A stretch of DNA of 64,000 bases from the NCBI GenBank assembly GCA_036365145.1, contig JAEOAD010000031.1, positions 11,690,001 through 11,754,000 on the forward strand, written 5' to 3'. The position numbers and the translations under genes are program-made. Shown here one piece after another: positions 22,333 through 33,134 of this stretch. This DNA comes from Orientallactaga sibirica. Its lineage: Eukaryota; Chordata; Mammalia; Rodentia; Dipodidae. The first letter of the stretch is position 1. Each line of letters begins with the position of its first letter. The notes beneath the pieces were generated by a model. That model saw only the letters and a list, made by a program, of their open reading frames with translations, was not told where the DNA came from and did not search any database.

Positions 22333-22606
22333 GGGCTGGAGAGATGGCCTAGCCGTTAAGGCACCTGCCTCCTAAGCCTAAGAATGCTGGTTCCAATCTG
22401 CAGCGGTTCCAATCTCCAGGTCCCACGTTTAGCCAGATGCAAAGTGACGCAAAGGCACAATGCTGCACTTGACCACAAGGGGTGCATGCATCTGGATTTC
22501 ATTGGCAGCAGCTGAGAGGCTGCTGGCACGCCCATCTCTATCTGTCTTCCTCTCCCTCTCTCTCTGTCTGTCTCTCTCTGTGTCTCTCTCCAAAAATAAA
22601 AAAAAA
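22333..22606 (+). repeat. tSINE with duplicated B box
   Basis: Same subfamily as 6221-6484. Two tandem 16-bp units at 22389-22404 and 22405-22420 each carry the B box (GGTTCCAATCT), and the body has 'gatgcaaagtgacgcaaagg'. A 16-bp target duplication aaagaagataccataa flanks it (22317-22332 and 22607-22622), which indicates an intact, relatively recent insertion. Confidence 0.93.
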
Positions 22607-22689
22607 AAAGAAGATACCATAAGCTGAGGTGCCTGGCTGTGGCTTACATCCATGTTGCGACTGGAGGCACACACCTTATTGCACATGGT

Positions 22690-23042
22690 AATTGTTATTT
22701 TTCTCTTCAGTGTGACAAAAAAATAACTGACCAGAGAAACTTAAGAAGAAAGGGTTTATTTTGGTTTATAGTCTGATGTGATGTAGTCCATCAGGGCAGG
22801 AAGGCATGGCAGCGGGAGCTTGAGGCAGGTGGTCATGTTCTATCCACAGTCAGGAAGCAGATGAATGCTAGCGCTCAGACCTCTTTCTCTTTTTCATTCA
22901 GTATGCGATTCCAACCCTTGGGATGGTGCCACCTGTGTTCAGGATGGGTTTTCCCTCCTCAGTCAAACCTTTCCTCATAGATATATTTAGAGGTATATTT
23001 CCCTGGTGAATCTAAATCTTGTCAAGTTGACAGTTAAAACCA
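22690..23042 (-). mobile_element. ERVL-MaLR-type LTR (ORR1/MT-like), antisense
   Basis: On the minus strand it begins 'gtcaacttgacaagattta' and ends with AATAAA (22755-22760 reversed) followed by a 'ttctctggtcag' type terminus. Landmarks 'ccatgccttcctgccctgat' and 'tggactacatcaca' are shared with the ORR1 class. Non-coding solo LTR. Confidence 0.7.
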
Positions 23043-23419
23043 TCCACCATCAGGAATTGAACCATAAAGTTCCTTGAAGTCTTGATGTGAGGACCTTGAC
23101 TCTCATGTCATGTATTAAAGGTGTGAGTATTTGTGAGTTTCCATCTTTTCCATGGCTTCTCTAAATGCTCATTTGCTCTTTCTTTCTAGCCTTTCTTTCC
23201 TCTATTCTTCTTCCTGCTCTTTCTCTTTCACACCCTCTCTCCCCTCAACTCACTGGCCCCCACTTTCTCTATCTTTTAATCTGACAGTTTCAAAATGCTA
23301 TTTAAAGATAACCAATGACACATGTCTTCCAGCTGGGCAAGTGGGATTTAGAGATAAGCATTTGGGGGTTGATTACATCTTTGTCCTCCATTAACTGCAC
23401 ACCCTTAGCCAGCTCATTC

Positions 23420-23603
23420 AGGTAATTTGAATTGAGCATCTACTACATGCCAGATACTGGACTGAGCACTGGGCTAGATCAATCAAGTAATAGGGTAATT
23501 GGCTGCCCTTGTGGGGCTCAGACACTAGAAAAGATGGGTAGACAATAAATAGAAAACAGAGTAATTATAAAAGTTTGAAAATCCAATGTACCATGAAATA
23601 AAT
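23420..23603 (+). repeat. Ancient mammalian repeat (L2-like)
   Basis: 'ttgagcatctactacatgcc', 'gagcactgggctagatca' and 'tgggtagacaataaatag' match the same module as 1141-1295. A tSINE has inserted at its right end. Confidence 0.55.
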
Positions 23604-23618
23604 AAAACAGATCACAGG

Positions 23619-23883
23619 GGGGCTGGAGAGATGGCTTAGTGGTTAAATGCTTGCCTATGAAGTCTAAGGACCCTGGTTTGAGGCTCGACTCTCCAGGACC
23701 CACGTAAGCCAAATGCACAAAGTGGTACACTCATCTGGAGTTCGTTTGCAGTGGCTGGAGGCCCTGGGGCACCCATTCTCTCTCTCTCTCTCTCTCTACC
23801 TTCCTATTTCTGTATATCTCTCTCTCTCTCAAATAAATAAATAAATAAATAAACAAATAAATAAATAAATAAAATATTTTAAA
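23619..23883 (+). repeat. tSINE with TSD
   Basis: Full element from GGGCTGGAGAGATGGCTTAG through a CT-rich block to a long (AAAT)n tail. Target duplication aaaacagatcacagg at 23604-23618 and 23884-23898. The B-box region reads 'ggtttgaggctcgactctcc', a small local expansion different from the 16-bp duplication of the other subfamily. Confidence 0.95.
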
Positions 23884-23942
23884 AAAACAGATCACAGGAC
23901 AGGGATGAGCCAATGATAAAAGGGACTATCCAAAGGAGCTCA

Positions 23943-24149
23943 GGGGACTGAAAAGATGGCTCAGCAGTTAAAGTACTTGCCTGCAAAGCCTAAGGATCTC
24001 AGATCGATTTCCCAGTACCCACAGAAAATCCAGATGCACAAGGTGGAGCATGTGTCTGGAGTTCATCATTCATTGCAGCAGCTAGAGGCCCTGGTGTGCC
24101 CATTCTCTCTCTTTCTCTCTCTCAAATAAATGAATTAATATTTTTAAAA
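23943..24149 (+). repeat. tSINE with TSD
   Basis: 'gactgaaaagatggctcagc', 'gatcgatttcccagtaccc', 'gctagaggccctggtgtgcc', CT-rich tail and A-rich end. Short target duplication ggagctcag on both sides. Confidence 0.9.
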
Positions 24150-26049
24150 AATGGAGCTCAGCCTCCTGGAGACTCCACATGTTCATATGTAAAACATGGG
24201 TGGTTAGCCCACCAGCTCCCCTTACAAGGATAAAATTAGATACTACATGTGGAAAGGCCACCTAAATTTTAAAAAACACACAATATTAAATGGATACTTA
24301 CTGTTTGAGGGGGAGTTATCTCATCTACCTGGAGCCAAAGTAAATTTTTGCAAAGCCATTTGGACAGGAAAGTCACAGGATAACAATACGCCTTTGCTGA
24401 ATGTCTCCTCAGTGCTACTTCCCACGCTGGCCCCTCACCTCAGAAACCCCCTCTCATCACAGTGTGAGTCATCACCTCAGTGTTGTGGAAGAGAACAAGG
24501 CTTAGAAGAACAGGAATTGACTAAGGTCAAGTCACAGAGCTGTGGAGATGACAGAGGCCGGCAAAGATCCATCTCCATCTTCCGGGCTCTTTCCTCCGGG
24601 GATCTAAGGTGTAAACTCCATGGATAACCTCCAAGGTCCTCCGATTCTAAGAGTACATGGCTCCTCTGCAATTCCTCATGGGGGTGAGGATAATTGGATG
24701 ACCCAGAAAAAAAAGCATCTCCAAAGGAAATAGAGAGGTCATTTCTCAGCCCTGCTGGCAATCTGAGTGAATCCCTAGGGTTGGGATGGGGTTAGGAAAC
24801 AGACACCGGCAGGCTAGGGGGTTAGGATGGATGAGATAGCAGTGAAAGCTTTGCCCCAGAGGTTTCCTCCATCTTGGGGGTCCTGGAGCCCAAGGAGAAA
24901 ATAAAAGCATAAGGGATTGTTGCTGCTACTTTCAAGCTTTATCATCGCACAATAAGAAGGATGGGGCTGTGTCTGACAACAAGGTAATTATTAGAGTAGA
25001 GCAAGTGCGAATTCTGTCTTTAAACAATGGAACTCTGTGTGTTTGACTTGAAGTACAAGGTGACTGAAGAACAGAAGAAATGCATTTATCTATCATTTCA
25101 GCTTCCAAGTTTGTGCACAGAAAGAATTGGCAGGCCTTTTAAATATTGCTCACCAAGAAGTTGACTGGGAAAATAATGGTTTTTCAGGCTATTTTCTCAG
25201 TGTCTGAGGCTTTGAGATATTAATTCACTTAATATTATAGATAACATAGTGTTTTTTGGCTGTTATCTCATGTCTGATCCCTGCCAGGTTATGAATAAAG
25301 ATAGTGTGATTTACATATTTATTAGCTATGCTTTACAAGAAAATAGCAGCCTCCTGTCTTCCATGGCCCATGCTCTGCACTGACTGGCAAGGACATTTAA
25401 AATAAGCTCCTGTCACCAATTCTCATTTCATACTGGTCACAGGGATAGCTGTGCATGAAATTATAATGGAAGATGCTCTCGAGCCTGTGCTGAATATCAA
25501 GTTTAAGTGCAACGAAGTCATCTGGGAGTCTGTCACCCTTCTTAGGTTAGGAGGTTAGGAAATCACTGATAACCCTAAATCCCTCAGGAAAACAATGGCC
25601 TAGACTGGCTCACCAAACTCAGTCTCATGTCTATAGCATCAGTGCCTTTTGCAGAGAGCCCTGCCATCTAAAGGACCACTGAAAGTATCCACAACAGGGC
25701 CTTAACACTTAAAGTGGTCTGTTTACAACATGAATATGCAGCATGCAGGGTTCTTACCTAACTCTGCAAATATGGGCTCCTCCAACTAGTCAGCACTGGA
25801 CACAGCCTCCCAGGCCAGTTCCCTTTAACTTATAGAAAAATAAATGCATATGAAATTTCAACAAGGAGCTTCCTTCACAGACAAGGATGGGCCTTCCAAT
25901 AGCATATAATTTTGCTAAGTTGCACAGGATCACAATGGAGAAGAACTGGGAGGTGGTATTCATCTCATTTTCATCTTCATCTGGTAGAGCAGTGAGGGCT
26001 ACCTATGTGAGGAAGAGGTGGAATGGCTGGGAGAGAGAGGAAGAAAATT
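24150..26049. other. Repeat-poor 1.9-kb block
   Basis: No recognisable young repeat apart from a possible MIR near 24370-24560. The 126-codon plus frame at 24247-24627 and the opposed frame 24477-24761 overlap and show no domain. The section 24950-25520 has mixed composition with no simple repeats and would be my first choice for a conserved non-coding element, but conservation cannot be judged from one sequence. Confidence 0.45.
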
Positions 26050-26051
26050 CA

Positions 26052-26190
26052 TCTGGATATGGGCAGCGCACGCCTTTAATCCAAGCACTCAGGAGGCAGA
26101 TGTAGGAGGATCGCTATGAGTTAGAGGCTACCCTGAGACTACACAGTGAGTTCCAGGTCAGCAGCCCCCCCCCCAAGCCTGCAAAAAAAA
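26052..26190 (+). repeat. B1 SINE, degenerate
   Basis: 'gcagcgcacgcctttaatcc', 'aagcactcaggaggcagatg', 'accctgagactacacagtga' and 'ttccaggtcagcag' then a C-run and short A tail. Confidence 0.88.
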
Positions 26191-27264
26191 ATTCTAAATG
26201 AATCCAAACATTCATTTATTTTTCCCCTAAGCATATCTTGAGTGTAAACAAACCTTCTGCAGCATTACTGAGCAGTGATTCAAGCATCCGGTGAGTGGTG
26301 TTGGCTAAAAGAGACCCACATTCTGTGAAAAGGTAAATCACTTTAACACTCTCCTGCTAGACTGTTAAGCCAACAACTCACAGGCCTCTTTGCTATTTCC
26401 CAGGGCTGGGAAGGACTGTAGAACAATATGGACATTCAGCACAAAGCATCTTTGAAAGAGGTTTTTCTCTTCTCTTTTCTCAAGAGCCTGAAAGCAACTT
26501 TACATCCACTCCAAATGAGGGTGTCTCCTGAGCTATCTCACTAACTGTAATTTGAACCTTATCTAAACAGAACATCCCTGAGTATTATAGAGGTTTGCTG
26601 GGGACTTGGAGATCCTTGTTCTAGGCCAGCCGTGCCTCTAAACTGTTTCACCCATGATTCCTTCGTTTAGATTCTTATAAACATAGAGAAAATAGAAATA
26701 TAATCTGGTGACACTCTAGAGGGAAAACAGGAACACATATGCCAGTCTTTCACTACAGGCAAGTATTGTGTTTGTTCACAAATTGCTTTGAAACTGGAAC
26801 CTTAATATTGGCCGATTCAGGTCAAAGACCTTCCATAGAACTGTGGGTATGTGGGAAAATGATTCACCCTACCTCATCTTTTCAGTTCCTCGCGCACTGA
26901 CACCTTGTTCTGACCACTTGTCCTTGTCCTTATGCTGGTCAGTGAGCAGGTCAACAACTCCTCACAGCAAAGTGGCCCTCTCTCCTACACTGGACCTCCT
27001 GTCCAGAATCCAGATTCTTCCAGTGAGAGGCAAGAGCCACACAAGAAAAGGTGACGGTGTATTTGTTTCAAAAGAGGTCACCCAGCCCTAAAAATGGAGT
27101 ACCTGATTTCTTCACTCTTCCCAAAGTACTCTCCTGTAATCAAATTCTCTCTGATAATCCTAAAATAGTCATTAAATAAGAAATATGGAGGTGTGTGTGT
27201 GTCTGTGTGTCGAAAGAGAAAATTAAAACAGAAACAAAAAGGACATGAATTATTGGTTACTTGA
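26191..27264. other. No recognisable feature
   Basis: Another SINE-free kilobase, continuing the low-repeat character of 24.2-26.0 kb. A short TG run lies at 27190-27209. Confidence 0.45.
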
Positions 27265-27786
27265 TGATGGTTAAGTTCTGTTGTCAACTTGATCTGATTA
27301 GCAATCTACAGATATTCCTCTTGCGCGGGTTTCTGAGGTTGCTTTCCAGAAAGGATTGACTGAAGAAGGAAGTCCTTTATCCAGACTGAACTCTCCTTCA
27401 GAGTAGGTGGTCCTCCTGGCTGTGGGCTTTATGTAAGGAAGCCCTGTGAGGAAAGAGGCCCTTCCTCCTACCTGGCTGCATGTGCTGCTTGCTGGTGAGT
27501 GCTGCGCTTGTACGTTCATTCGTCCTGTTTGGCTATCCTTCACTGGCATTGGAACCAAGTTACCTCAACCTTCTAGCATGGACTGAAAACCAGCAGCTCC
27601 AGGCCTCAGTGCTGGATTGAGACTGCTGAAGCATCCAGCCATGTGGACTGAGCAGCTACCAGGTTTCTTGACTCTTAAGCCTGCAGACTGCTACTGTTGG
27701 ACTGCCATAAGTCAATCCAATAAATTATCTTTTAAATCCAATTCATTCTATTGATTCTGTTCCTCTAGAGAAGCCTGATTAATACA
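27265..27786 (+). mobile_element. ERVL-MaLR LTR (MLT1/MT-like)
   Basis: Starts 'tgatggttaagttctgttg' with 'tgtcaacttgatctgatta', has AATAAA at 27719-27724 and ends 'gagaagcctgattaataca'. The final segment is the hallmark of MLT1-type LTRs. It is followed directly by a tRNA-Leu-type primer-binding site, so this is a 5' LTR and not a solo LTR. Confidence 0.82.
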
Positions 27787-28700
27787 GATTGTGGTATCAG
27801 GAATGGTTCTAGAGAAACAGAATGGTAAGAATGGATTTCTCTGGTGAGCTGGATGCTCTCTGGAGTTGGCTCTCAAACTTCAGTGCTACTAAAGGCTTTC
27901 CAGGTAATAAGGAGGGTGCTGATAATCCATGGTGTGGATTACTTAAAGAACTCTGTGAGACAGATGTGGTTGGTGATTTCGAGTTCCATCTTGTGAAGAG
28001 CAAGGGATTTACTGACCCTGTATCTAAAACTTTTGAATATTTGTGGAAAGGTAAGATAAACTATGATGCTGGTTGGTTACTGCTAACATCTCTAGATAAA
28101 CTACAAAGGGAAATCAGAAGAAAGGAAAATTCCAAGCACAAGACTCACATACACAATCTGAAGGTTTCTAAGTGTGCCCTGGAGGGAAGTCTTCTCTCTA
28201 GTCACTGTCGGGTTCAAATTGCATAAAACCAAACCCAAGCTCTCATTGTACATTGATTAACTTGCAACACAAGTTCTAGTTCCAGCCTCACAGGCTATCA
28301 GAAGTTAAAGTGAGGGCAGTGACTGGAAAAGAGTAGGATCCTGGAACTTGGGATGGGCATGTGTGGGACGACCATGAAGAATCTGGGGACATTGCACTCT
28401 CAGATTCTGAAGAAGTTATTTTGCCTGACGGTACAGCCTGCCCACCTCAGCAGCAGTTGCATCTCCACCTTCATGTTCTGCAGTATTGCCCTCTCCACCA
28501 ATGCAAAGAAAATGAACCCTGCATTGTCTCAGGAGCCATCAATGACCTTCCCTTCCCTTCCCTGCAGGCGATTCTAAACAAGACCATTCTGATGCCCCTC
28601 AGTGCCCACCCACCTTCGCCTCTGGACCTATAACCAGGTGTAAGGCTAAACAAGCCCCTACGTGAGGCCAGAAAGCATCAGGTATTTCTGTTCTTCAGTC
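27787..28700 (+). mobile_element. ERVL-MaLR internal region, gag-like remnants
   Basis: Primer-binding site TGGTATCAGGAATGG begins at 27792, five bases after the LTR, matching the tRNA-Leu site used by ERVL elements. A 134-codon open frame (27822-28226) follows, then a second frame of 90 codons (28361-28633) with an acidic start (EESGDIALSDSEE). By position these correspond to gag, but I cannot verify similarity. Stops and frame change separate them. I see no pol or env and no matching downstream 3' LTR in the same orientation. Presumed non-functional. Confidence 0.6.
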
Positions 28701-28927
28701 CTGGATCAATGCATAAACACTGAATAGATTCTCTGGAAACTGCCAACACCATGCAAGTAATATCAGAGAACTGAAATAAGCCAAGGCAGTTACTTTCAGT
28801 GTCACCAGTGTCCAATGTAATGTCAAACACCCAAAAAGGTATTATTTATTTTTAAATATATTATTTTCAGGTTATTAAAGACCATTATGATGCTATGTGC
28901 AATATCACTTCCTGGTATTTGGGAGGG

Positions 28928-29017
28928 TTCTTCAGAGAAAGGAATACATACATAATTTATTTAGGTGAACTGGTTCCTGTAATTAAGGAGGCTGTAAAGT
29001 CCACAGTTTTGCAATAA
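28928..29017 (-). mobile_element. MLT1-type LTR fragment, antisense
   Basis: 'gttcttcagagaaaggaata', 'aatttatttaggtgaactgg' and 'taaggaggctgtaaagtcca' match the reversed 3' part of an MLT1/MST-type LTR. Its orientation is opposite to the element at 27265, so it is not that element's 3' LTR. Confidence 0.6.
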
Positions 29018-29032
29018 AAAAGATCTGGGAAG

Positions 29033-29166
29033 CCGGGCATGGTGGTGCACACTTTTAATCCCATCACTTGGGAGGCAGAGGTAGGAGGATTGCCGAGAGT
29101 TCGAGGCCACCCTGAGACTACATAGTTAATTCCAGGTCTTCCTGGACCAGAGTGAGACCCTACCTT

Positions 29167-29199
<33 letters not shown>
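29033..29199 (+). repeat. B1 SINE with TSD
   Basis: 'gccgggcatggtggtgcaca' through 'aattccaggtcttcctgg' to a ~38-base A tail. Target duplication aaaaaagatc(t/a)ggga on both sides. Confidence 0.95.
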
Positions 29200-29205
<6 letters not shown>

Positions 29206-29216
29206 TCAGGGAGTGG

Positions 29217-29430
29217 GACTGGAGAGACATCTTAGCAGTTAAGGCACTTGCCTGAGAAGCCTAAGGACCTAGGTTCGATCCCCAATACCCACATAAGCCA
29301 GATTCACAAGGTGGCACTTGCATCTAGAATTAATTTGCAGTGGCTAGAGGCCCTGGCACACCTTTTGATTTTCTCTCTCACTCTCTGTCTGTCTGTAAAT
29401 CTCTAATCAATAAATAAAATGTAAGAAATA
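29217..29430 (+). repeat. tSINE
   Basis: 'gactggagagacatcttagc', 'aggttcgatccccaataccc', 'cagtggctagaggccctgg', CT-rich end and (AATA) tail. B box nearly intact. Confidence 0.92.
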
Positions 29431-29861
29431 GCTTTAAGAAACATTTACAAAGAAAATATGAAAAGTCAAGGAGTATAGTCTATAAGTTTATATTCTATAA
29501 ATTGGCATCTTAACCCGAGCCAGTTTAAGACCCAGGGAGTCAGAAGTTTCTGTTCAAATTTAAAAGGCAAGAAATGTGGCTATCCTTCTTCTAGGGAGGC
29601 AGGAGAACTTCTGACTATTTACTCTGCTTTTTGCTCCAGTCAGACCTTCAGAGGTTCCCTTCAGCCCATTCTCACTGGAGAGGGCAGCATGCTCTGTTCA
29701 GCCTACTAACCTCATTAGCAAACACCTCATAGACACACCTGGAATAGTGTGTCCACTAACATTTGGGTACTGGGTGGCACAGTCACCTGCACAATTCTCC
29801 ATTGCACCTGCTGAGCTGGTGTGATATGTTAATGAGTATCTACATTCTATAGAATGGATCT
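29431..29861. other. No recognisable feature
   Basis: Unique DNA between SINEs. Confidence 0.4.
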
Positions 29862-29938
29862 CAGCTGGAGGTCCTGGTGTGCCAATTCTCTCTCACACTC
29901 ATTCTCTGCCTTTCTTTCTCTCTTAAATAAATAAATAA
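29862..29938 (+). repeat. tSINE 3' fragment
   Basis: 'gctggaggtcctggtgtgcc', CT-rich stretch and (AAAT)n tail, without a head. The next tSINE starts in or beside its tail. Confidence 0.85.
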
Positions 29939-30118
29939 AGGCTGGAGGGATGGCTTAGCAGTTAAGGCATTTGCCTGCAAAGCCAAAGGACCCATGTTAA
30001 GCAGATGCACAAAGTGGCACATGCGTCTGGAGTTTGTTTGCAGTGGCTGGAGGCCCTGGTGCATCCATTCTCTCTCCCTCTTTCTCTCTGTCAAATAAAT
30101 AAATAAAAATTAAAAAAA
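29939..30118 (+). repeat. tSINE with deleted B box
   Basis: 'ggctggagggatggcttagc' head, then 'ggacccatgttaagcagatg', where the usual B-box segment is missing, then a normal 3' half and (AAAT)n tail. The gap of roughly 20 bases removes the second half of the internal promoter. Confidence 0.9.
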
Positions 30119-30376
30119 AACATTTATATGAATAAAATGGATATTGTTTTTCTCAGAATCTGTGCTTGTTGCAAAAGTGAAGATAATTGTACCCTAAAAA
30201 GAAGGCATAATTGTTAACATCAGGAAGACATGTTTGGACTTTAGAATTCCTGGTTTGCATTTCTTTAACCTCCTAAATTTTCAACAAAGTATAATGTGAC
30301 TGAGATTCTATAAGAGGGATCTGAATATTTGTAATTTATCACTACAGAATGCCACTACAGAAAAGGGAGTGATCCT

Positions 30377-31000
30377 CTACTTGGGAGGCAGAGGACTTAA
30401 CTTAGCTGAGTGTCCAAGTGTATCATAGAGCCCCTGCTCCTGGGTGGAGCAGACCTGTGCCTCTGCCTGCACAGCCAGCGCAGACTGAAGCAGAGCCCTG
30501 GCATGCACTTGGTCAACCTGATTGATGTAAGCAGCCAGTTCTTTTAATTCTGGGCTGAGGTGATCTTTCATTTGGCCCATTTTACTAGCTTTGTTTTGCA
30601 CTCCATCACATTAATTGGTTAATAGTAGGTTTTCCACTGAGCCTCCTGCAGTTTGAAGTCCCTAGGGAGCTTCATTTAAGGCAAGAAAGTGAAACTTCTG
30701 CAAATATCTCTATAAAAACCCTTTTCACAAAATAGCAACACTGTGAGGACTTAATGTTTTTTCTCCCTTTGAAGTGTTAGTTTGATTACTTTTGTACCTT
30801 TCTTAAAGCCCCGAGGACATATCTGGTATTATCTCTACTTCTGTTCTTGAACAGCTGGTTATATTCTAAGTCTCAAAGCTGAGAAGCTCAGATTCACCTG
30901 ACCTATCTTGAGCTGGAAGAGTTGACCTACTTGACTGGCTAGGGCCCTTTTGGTACTCACAGATGTACTTGTTTACGTTCAGCCCTGTGATTCCAAGATA
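30377..31000 (-). pseudogene. Possible decayed coding sequence, unidentified
   Basis: The minus frame 30601-30377 is open for 74 codons and has a helical, hydrophilic composition (ELAAYINQVDQVHARALLQS). Read on upstream in the same frame to about 30985 there is no frame shift, only six in-frame stops in about 205 codons. About ten would be expected by chance, so the signal is weak. A tSINE interrupts the upstream side at 30998. I see no poly-A tail to prove a processed retrocopy, and I cannot name a parent gene. Confidence 0.22.
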
Positions 31001-31190
31001 ATTAATTAATTAATTTGACAGAAAGGCAGATAGAGAGAATGGGCACTCCAGGGCCTCCAGCCACTGCAGACAAACTCCAGACGCATGAGCTACATTGTGC
31101 ATATGGCTTACATGGGTACTGGGGAATCAAATCTAGGTCCTTAGGCTTCACAGTCAAGTGCCTTGACCACTAAGCACTTTCTCCAGCCCA
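30998..31190 (-). repeat. tSINE, antisense, with TSD
   Basis: 'attaattaatttgacagaaa', 'gggcctccagccactgcaga' and 'ccactaagcactttctccag' give a reversed tSINE. The duplicated target is cctgtgattc(c/t)aa. Confidence 0.92.
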
Positions 31191-31394
31191 GGCCTGTGAT
31201 TCTAAATCAGTCTTAGAAGGTTATGATCAGATTCTGCTGAGGCTTATGTGTGAGAGGAAGGCTCTCCAAACCGCCAGGCTCTAATTGTCACATACCGTGC
31301 TCCCAAAGAAGTTTGTGGGTTCATGCTCATAAATGTTTATAAATCTTCCTCCTTTTAGTCCTTATGACTTTAGTGTCTATACAACTAAACTAGT

Positions 31395-31740
31395 CCATCA
31401 TGGTGGGGAGGGCATGGTGAAGTAAAACCATTCACAACATGGTGATCAGAGAGAGGAGAGAGAAAGAACGAAAGTGGAGGAAGGGGGAGAGAGGAAAGAG
31501 ACAGAGAGTGGGGAGGAGATAATATACTCACTGGCCTCCTCCTCCCCATTTTTATCATGCCCAGGCCTCCAGCTTATTGCATGGTGCTGCCCACATGCCA
31601 GGCAGGCTTCCCCCATCACTTAGTGCCTGATAAATTCAATATTCTCTAGAAATGTCCTAAACACTCAGAAATGTGCTTTACTCATCTCTTAATCATCTCT
31701 CAACCCAGTCGAGTTGACAATGAAGATTAATCATTACAAT
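31395..31740 (-). mobile_element. ERVL-MaLR-type LTR, antisense
   Basis: Ends on the plus strand with 'cccagtcgagttgacaatga' and 'agattaatcattac', which is the reversed start (TGTCAACTTGACTGG type) of MLT1/MT LTRs. Upstream lies an AG-rich block (31450-31520) and 'ccacatgccaggcaggcttc'. Solo and diverged. Confidence 0.6.
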
Positions 31741-31744
31741 TATC

Positions 31745-32015
31745 ACATAGACTCGCCCTACTAATCACATCAGTTTCTTGCTCCCATCTTTGTACCCATT
31801 TGTCAACATTTTCACATATCTACCTCTGCTCCTCTTGACAACTTCTGGTAACCACCATTCTACTCTTAACTTTATGAGATCAACTTTCTAAAAATTGTAC
31901 ATGTGAGTGAGATCATATGACCCTTTCTGTGCTTGGTTTCTTTCATTTAATTTATAATGATCTCTGAATTCATGCATGTTGTTGTAAATGTGATGATTAT
32001 TATCCAAGTATCACA
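31745..32015 (-). mobile_element. Ancient L1 (L1M) fragment, antisense
   Basis: 'ggtaaccaccattctactc', 'tacatgtgagtgagatcata' and 'tgaattcatgcatgttgttg' match the reversed region just after the ORF2 stop of old mammalian L1 elements. Confidence 0.65.
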
Positions 32016-32525
32016 GTCACTTGCCATCAAGTGTGTATATTCCCTCCTCCAATCATGGGGATATTAGATTCACAATCAAAGTGGTTTGTATAAGTAAACA
32101 CATAACTTGTGACAACATTTTAAAACCATGAAACTGACATTGGGAGTTTGGAATTACAGAGTTACATAGACCAAAGATCATTTTAAAATTAATCTTTCAC
32201 CAATGACTTGCTTTTCTTAACATTTGGAGCATGACGATGACAAATGTTTGGAAAGACCTTATATGTTTTTTAGCCTCTTTCTTGGGTATTTGCCTGGTAT
32301 GCAGCTAGATAATACTGTCTGTAAATGAACTCTTTTACTTCAAAGTTATAACCCATAAAAGTCCTCACAATTCTTTATTATTAAAATTCAAGTAATTATC
32401 ATAAGAATATTATTCACGTGGTAGGTGTAAATGAAAAAAAGCTGGAGCTATTTTACTGAAGTGAAACAATGCTCACCTTACTATTAGACCAGGTTTAGTC
32501 TTTATGACTTGGGCTCTTTTATTTT
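32016..32525. other. No recognisable feature
   Basis: AT-rich DNA. No repeat or gene I can support. Confidence 0.4.
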
Positions 32526-32529
32526 TTAA

Positions 32530-32880
32530 ATTTATTTAATTGTGTGTGTTTCGATGTGTGTGCATGCGTGTGTGCAGGCATGCCACAATGTATGTGTGAA
32601 AGTCAGAAGACAACCTTCAGGTGACTCCTTGACTTTACCTCATAGGAGGCAAGGTTTCTCTTTCTGAAGTCTAGCTTTACCTTTGTTCTTTGCTGCAGTC
32701 CCCACGAGCTTCTGGAAACTTCCGCCGCTTTGCCTCCCAGCTTACCATTAGGGTCAGCATGCTGGGATTACAGAAGTCCACCATGGTTTTAGCTTTTTAC
32801 TCGGGTCTAGGGATAGAACTTGGATACTCCAGCTTGAGCAGCAAGCACTTTATCCACTGAGCCATCTCCCCAGCCTACCT
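32530..32880 (-). repeat. B3/B2-family SINE, antisense
   Basis: A TG-rich start, then 'gaagacaaccttcaggtgac', 'gcatgctgggattacagaag', 'cagcaagcactttatccac' and 'tgagccatctccccagcc' form a reversed B3-type SINE. Confidence 0.75.
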
Positions 32881-33134
32881 TATGCTCTTAAAAGACCTGC
32901 TTTCATTTAGCATGACATTGTACCTTAAATGTTGGAGCAATCTGTTTTTCTACCATGTCAAAACCAATGAATATTATTCAATGGTAGAAAAGCATTAGGC
33001 ACAAATGGTCCCCCTGGGGGAAAAAAAAAAGATGAATATGCCTGCGCTAAGGACTTTTTAACACATTCTAAAGTACATCGATCTAATTCTATGCTCAGGT
33101 GGGGCTAGAGATTTAAGCAAATCATCTTTAAATA

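Noticed and set aside
24247..24761. 126-codon plus frame and 94-codon minus frame
   Set aside because: They overlap on opposite strands, lack recognisable domains and lie across a possible MIR relic.
27265..29017. Complete MaLR provirus with two LTRs
   Set aside because: The downstream LTR piece at 28928-29017 is in the opposite orientation and only 90 bp long, so it is not the paired 3' LTR.
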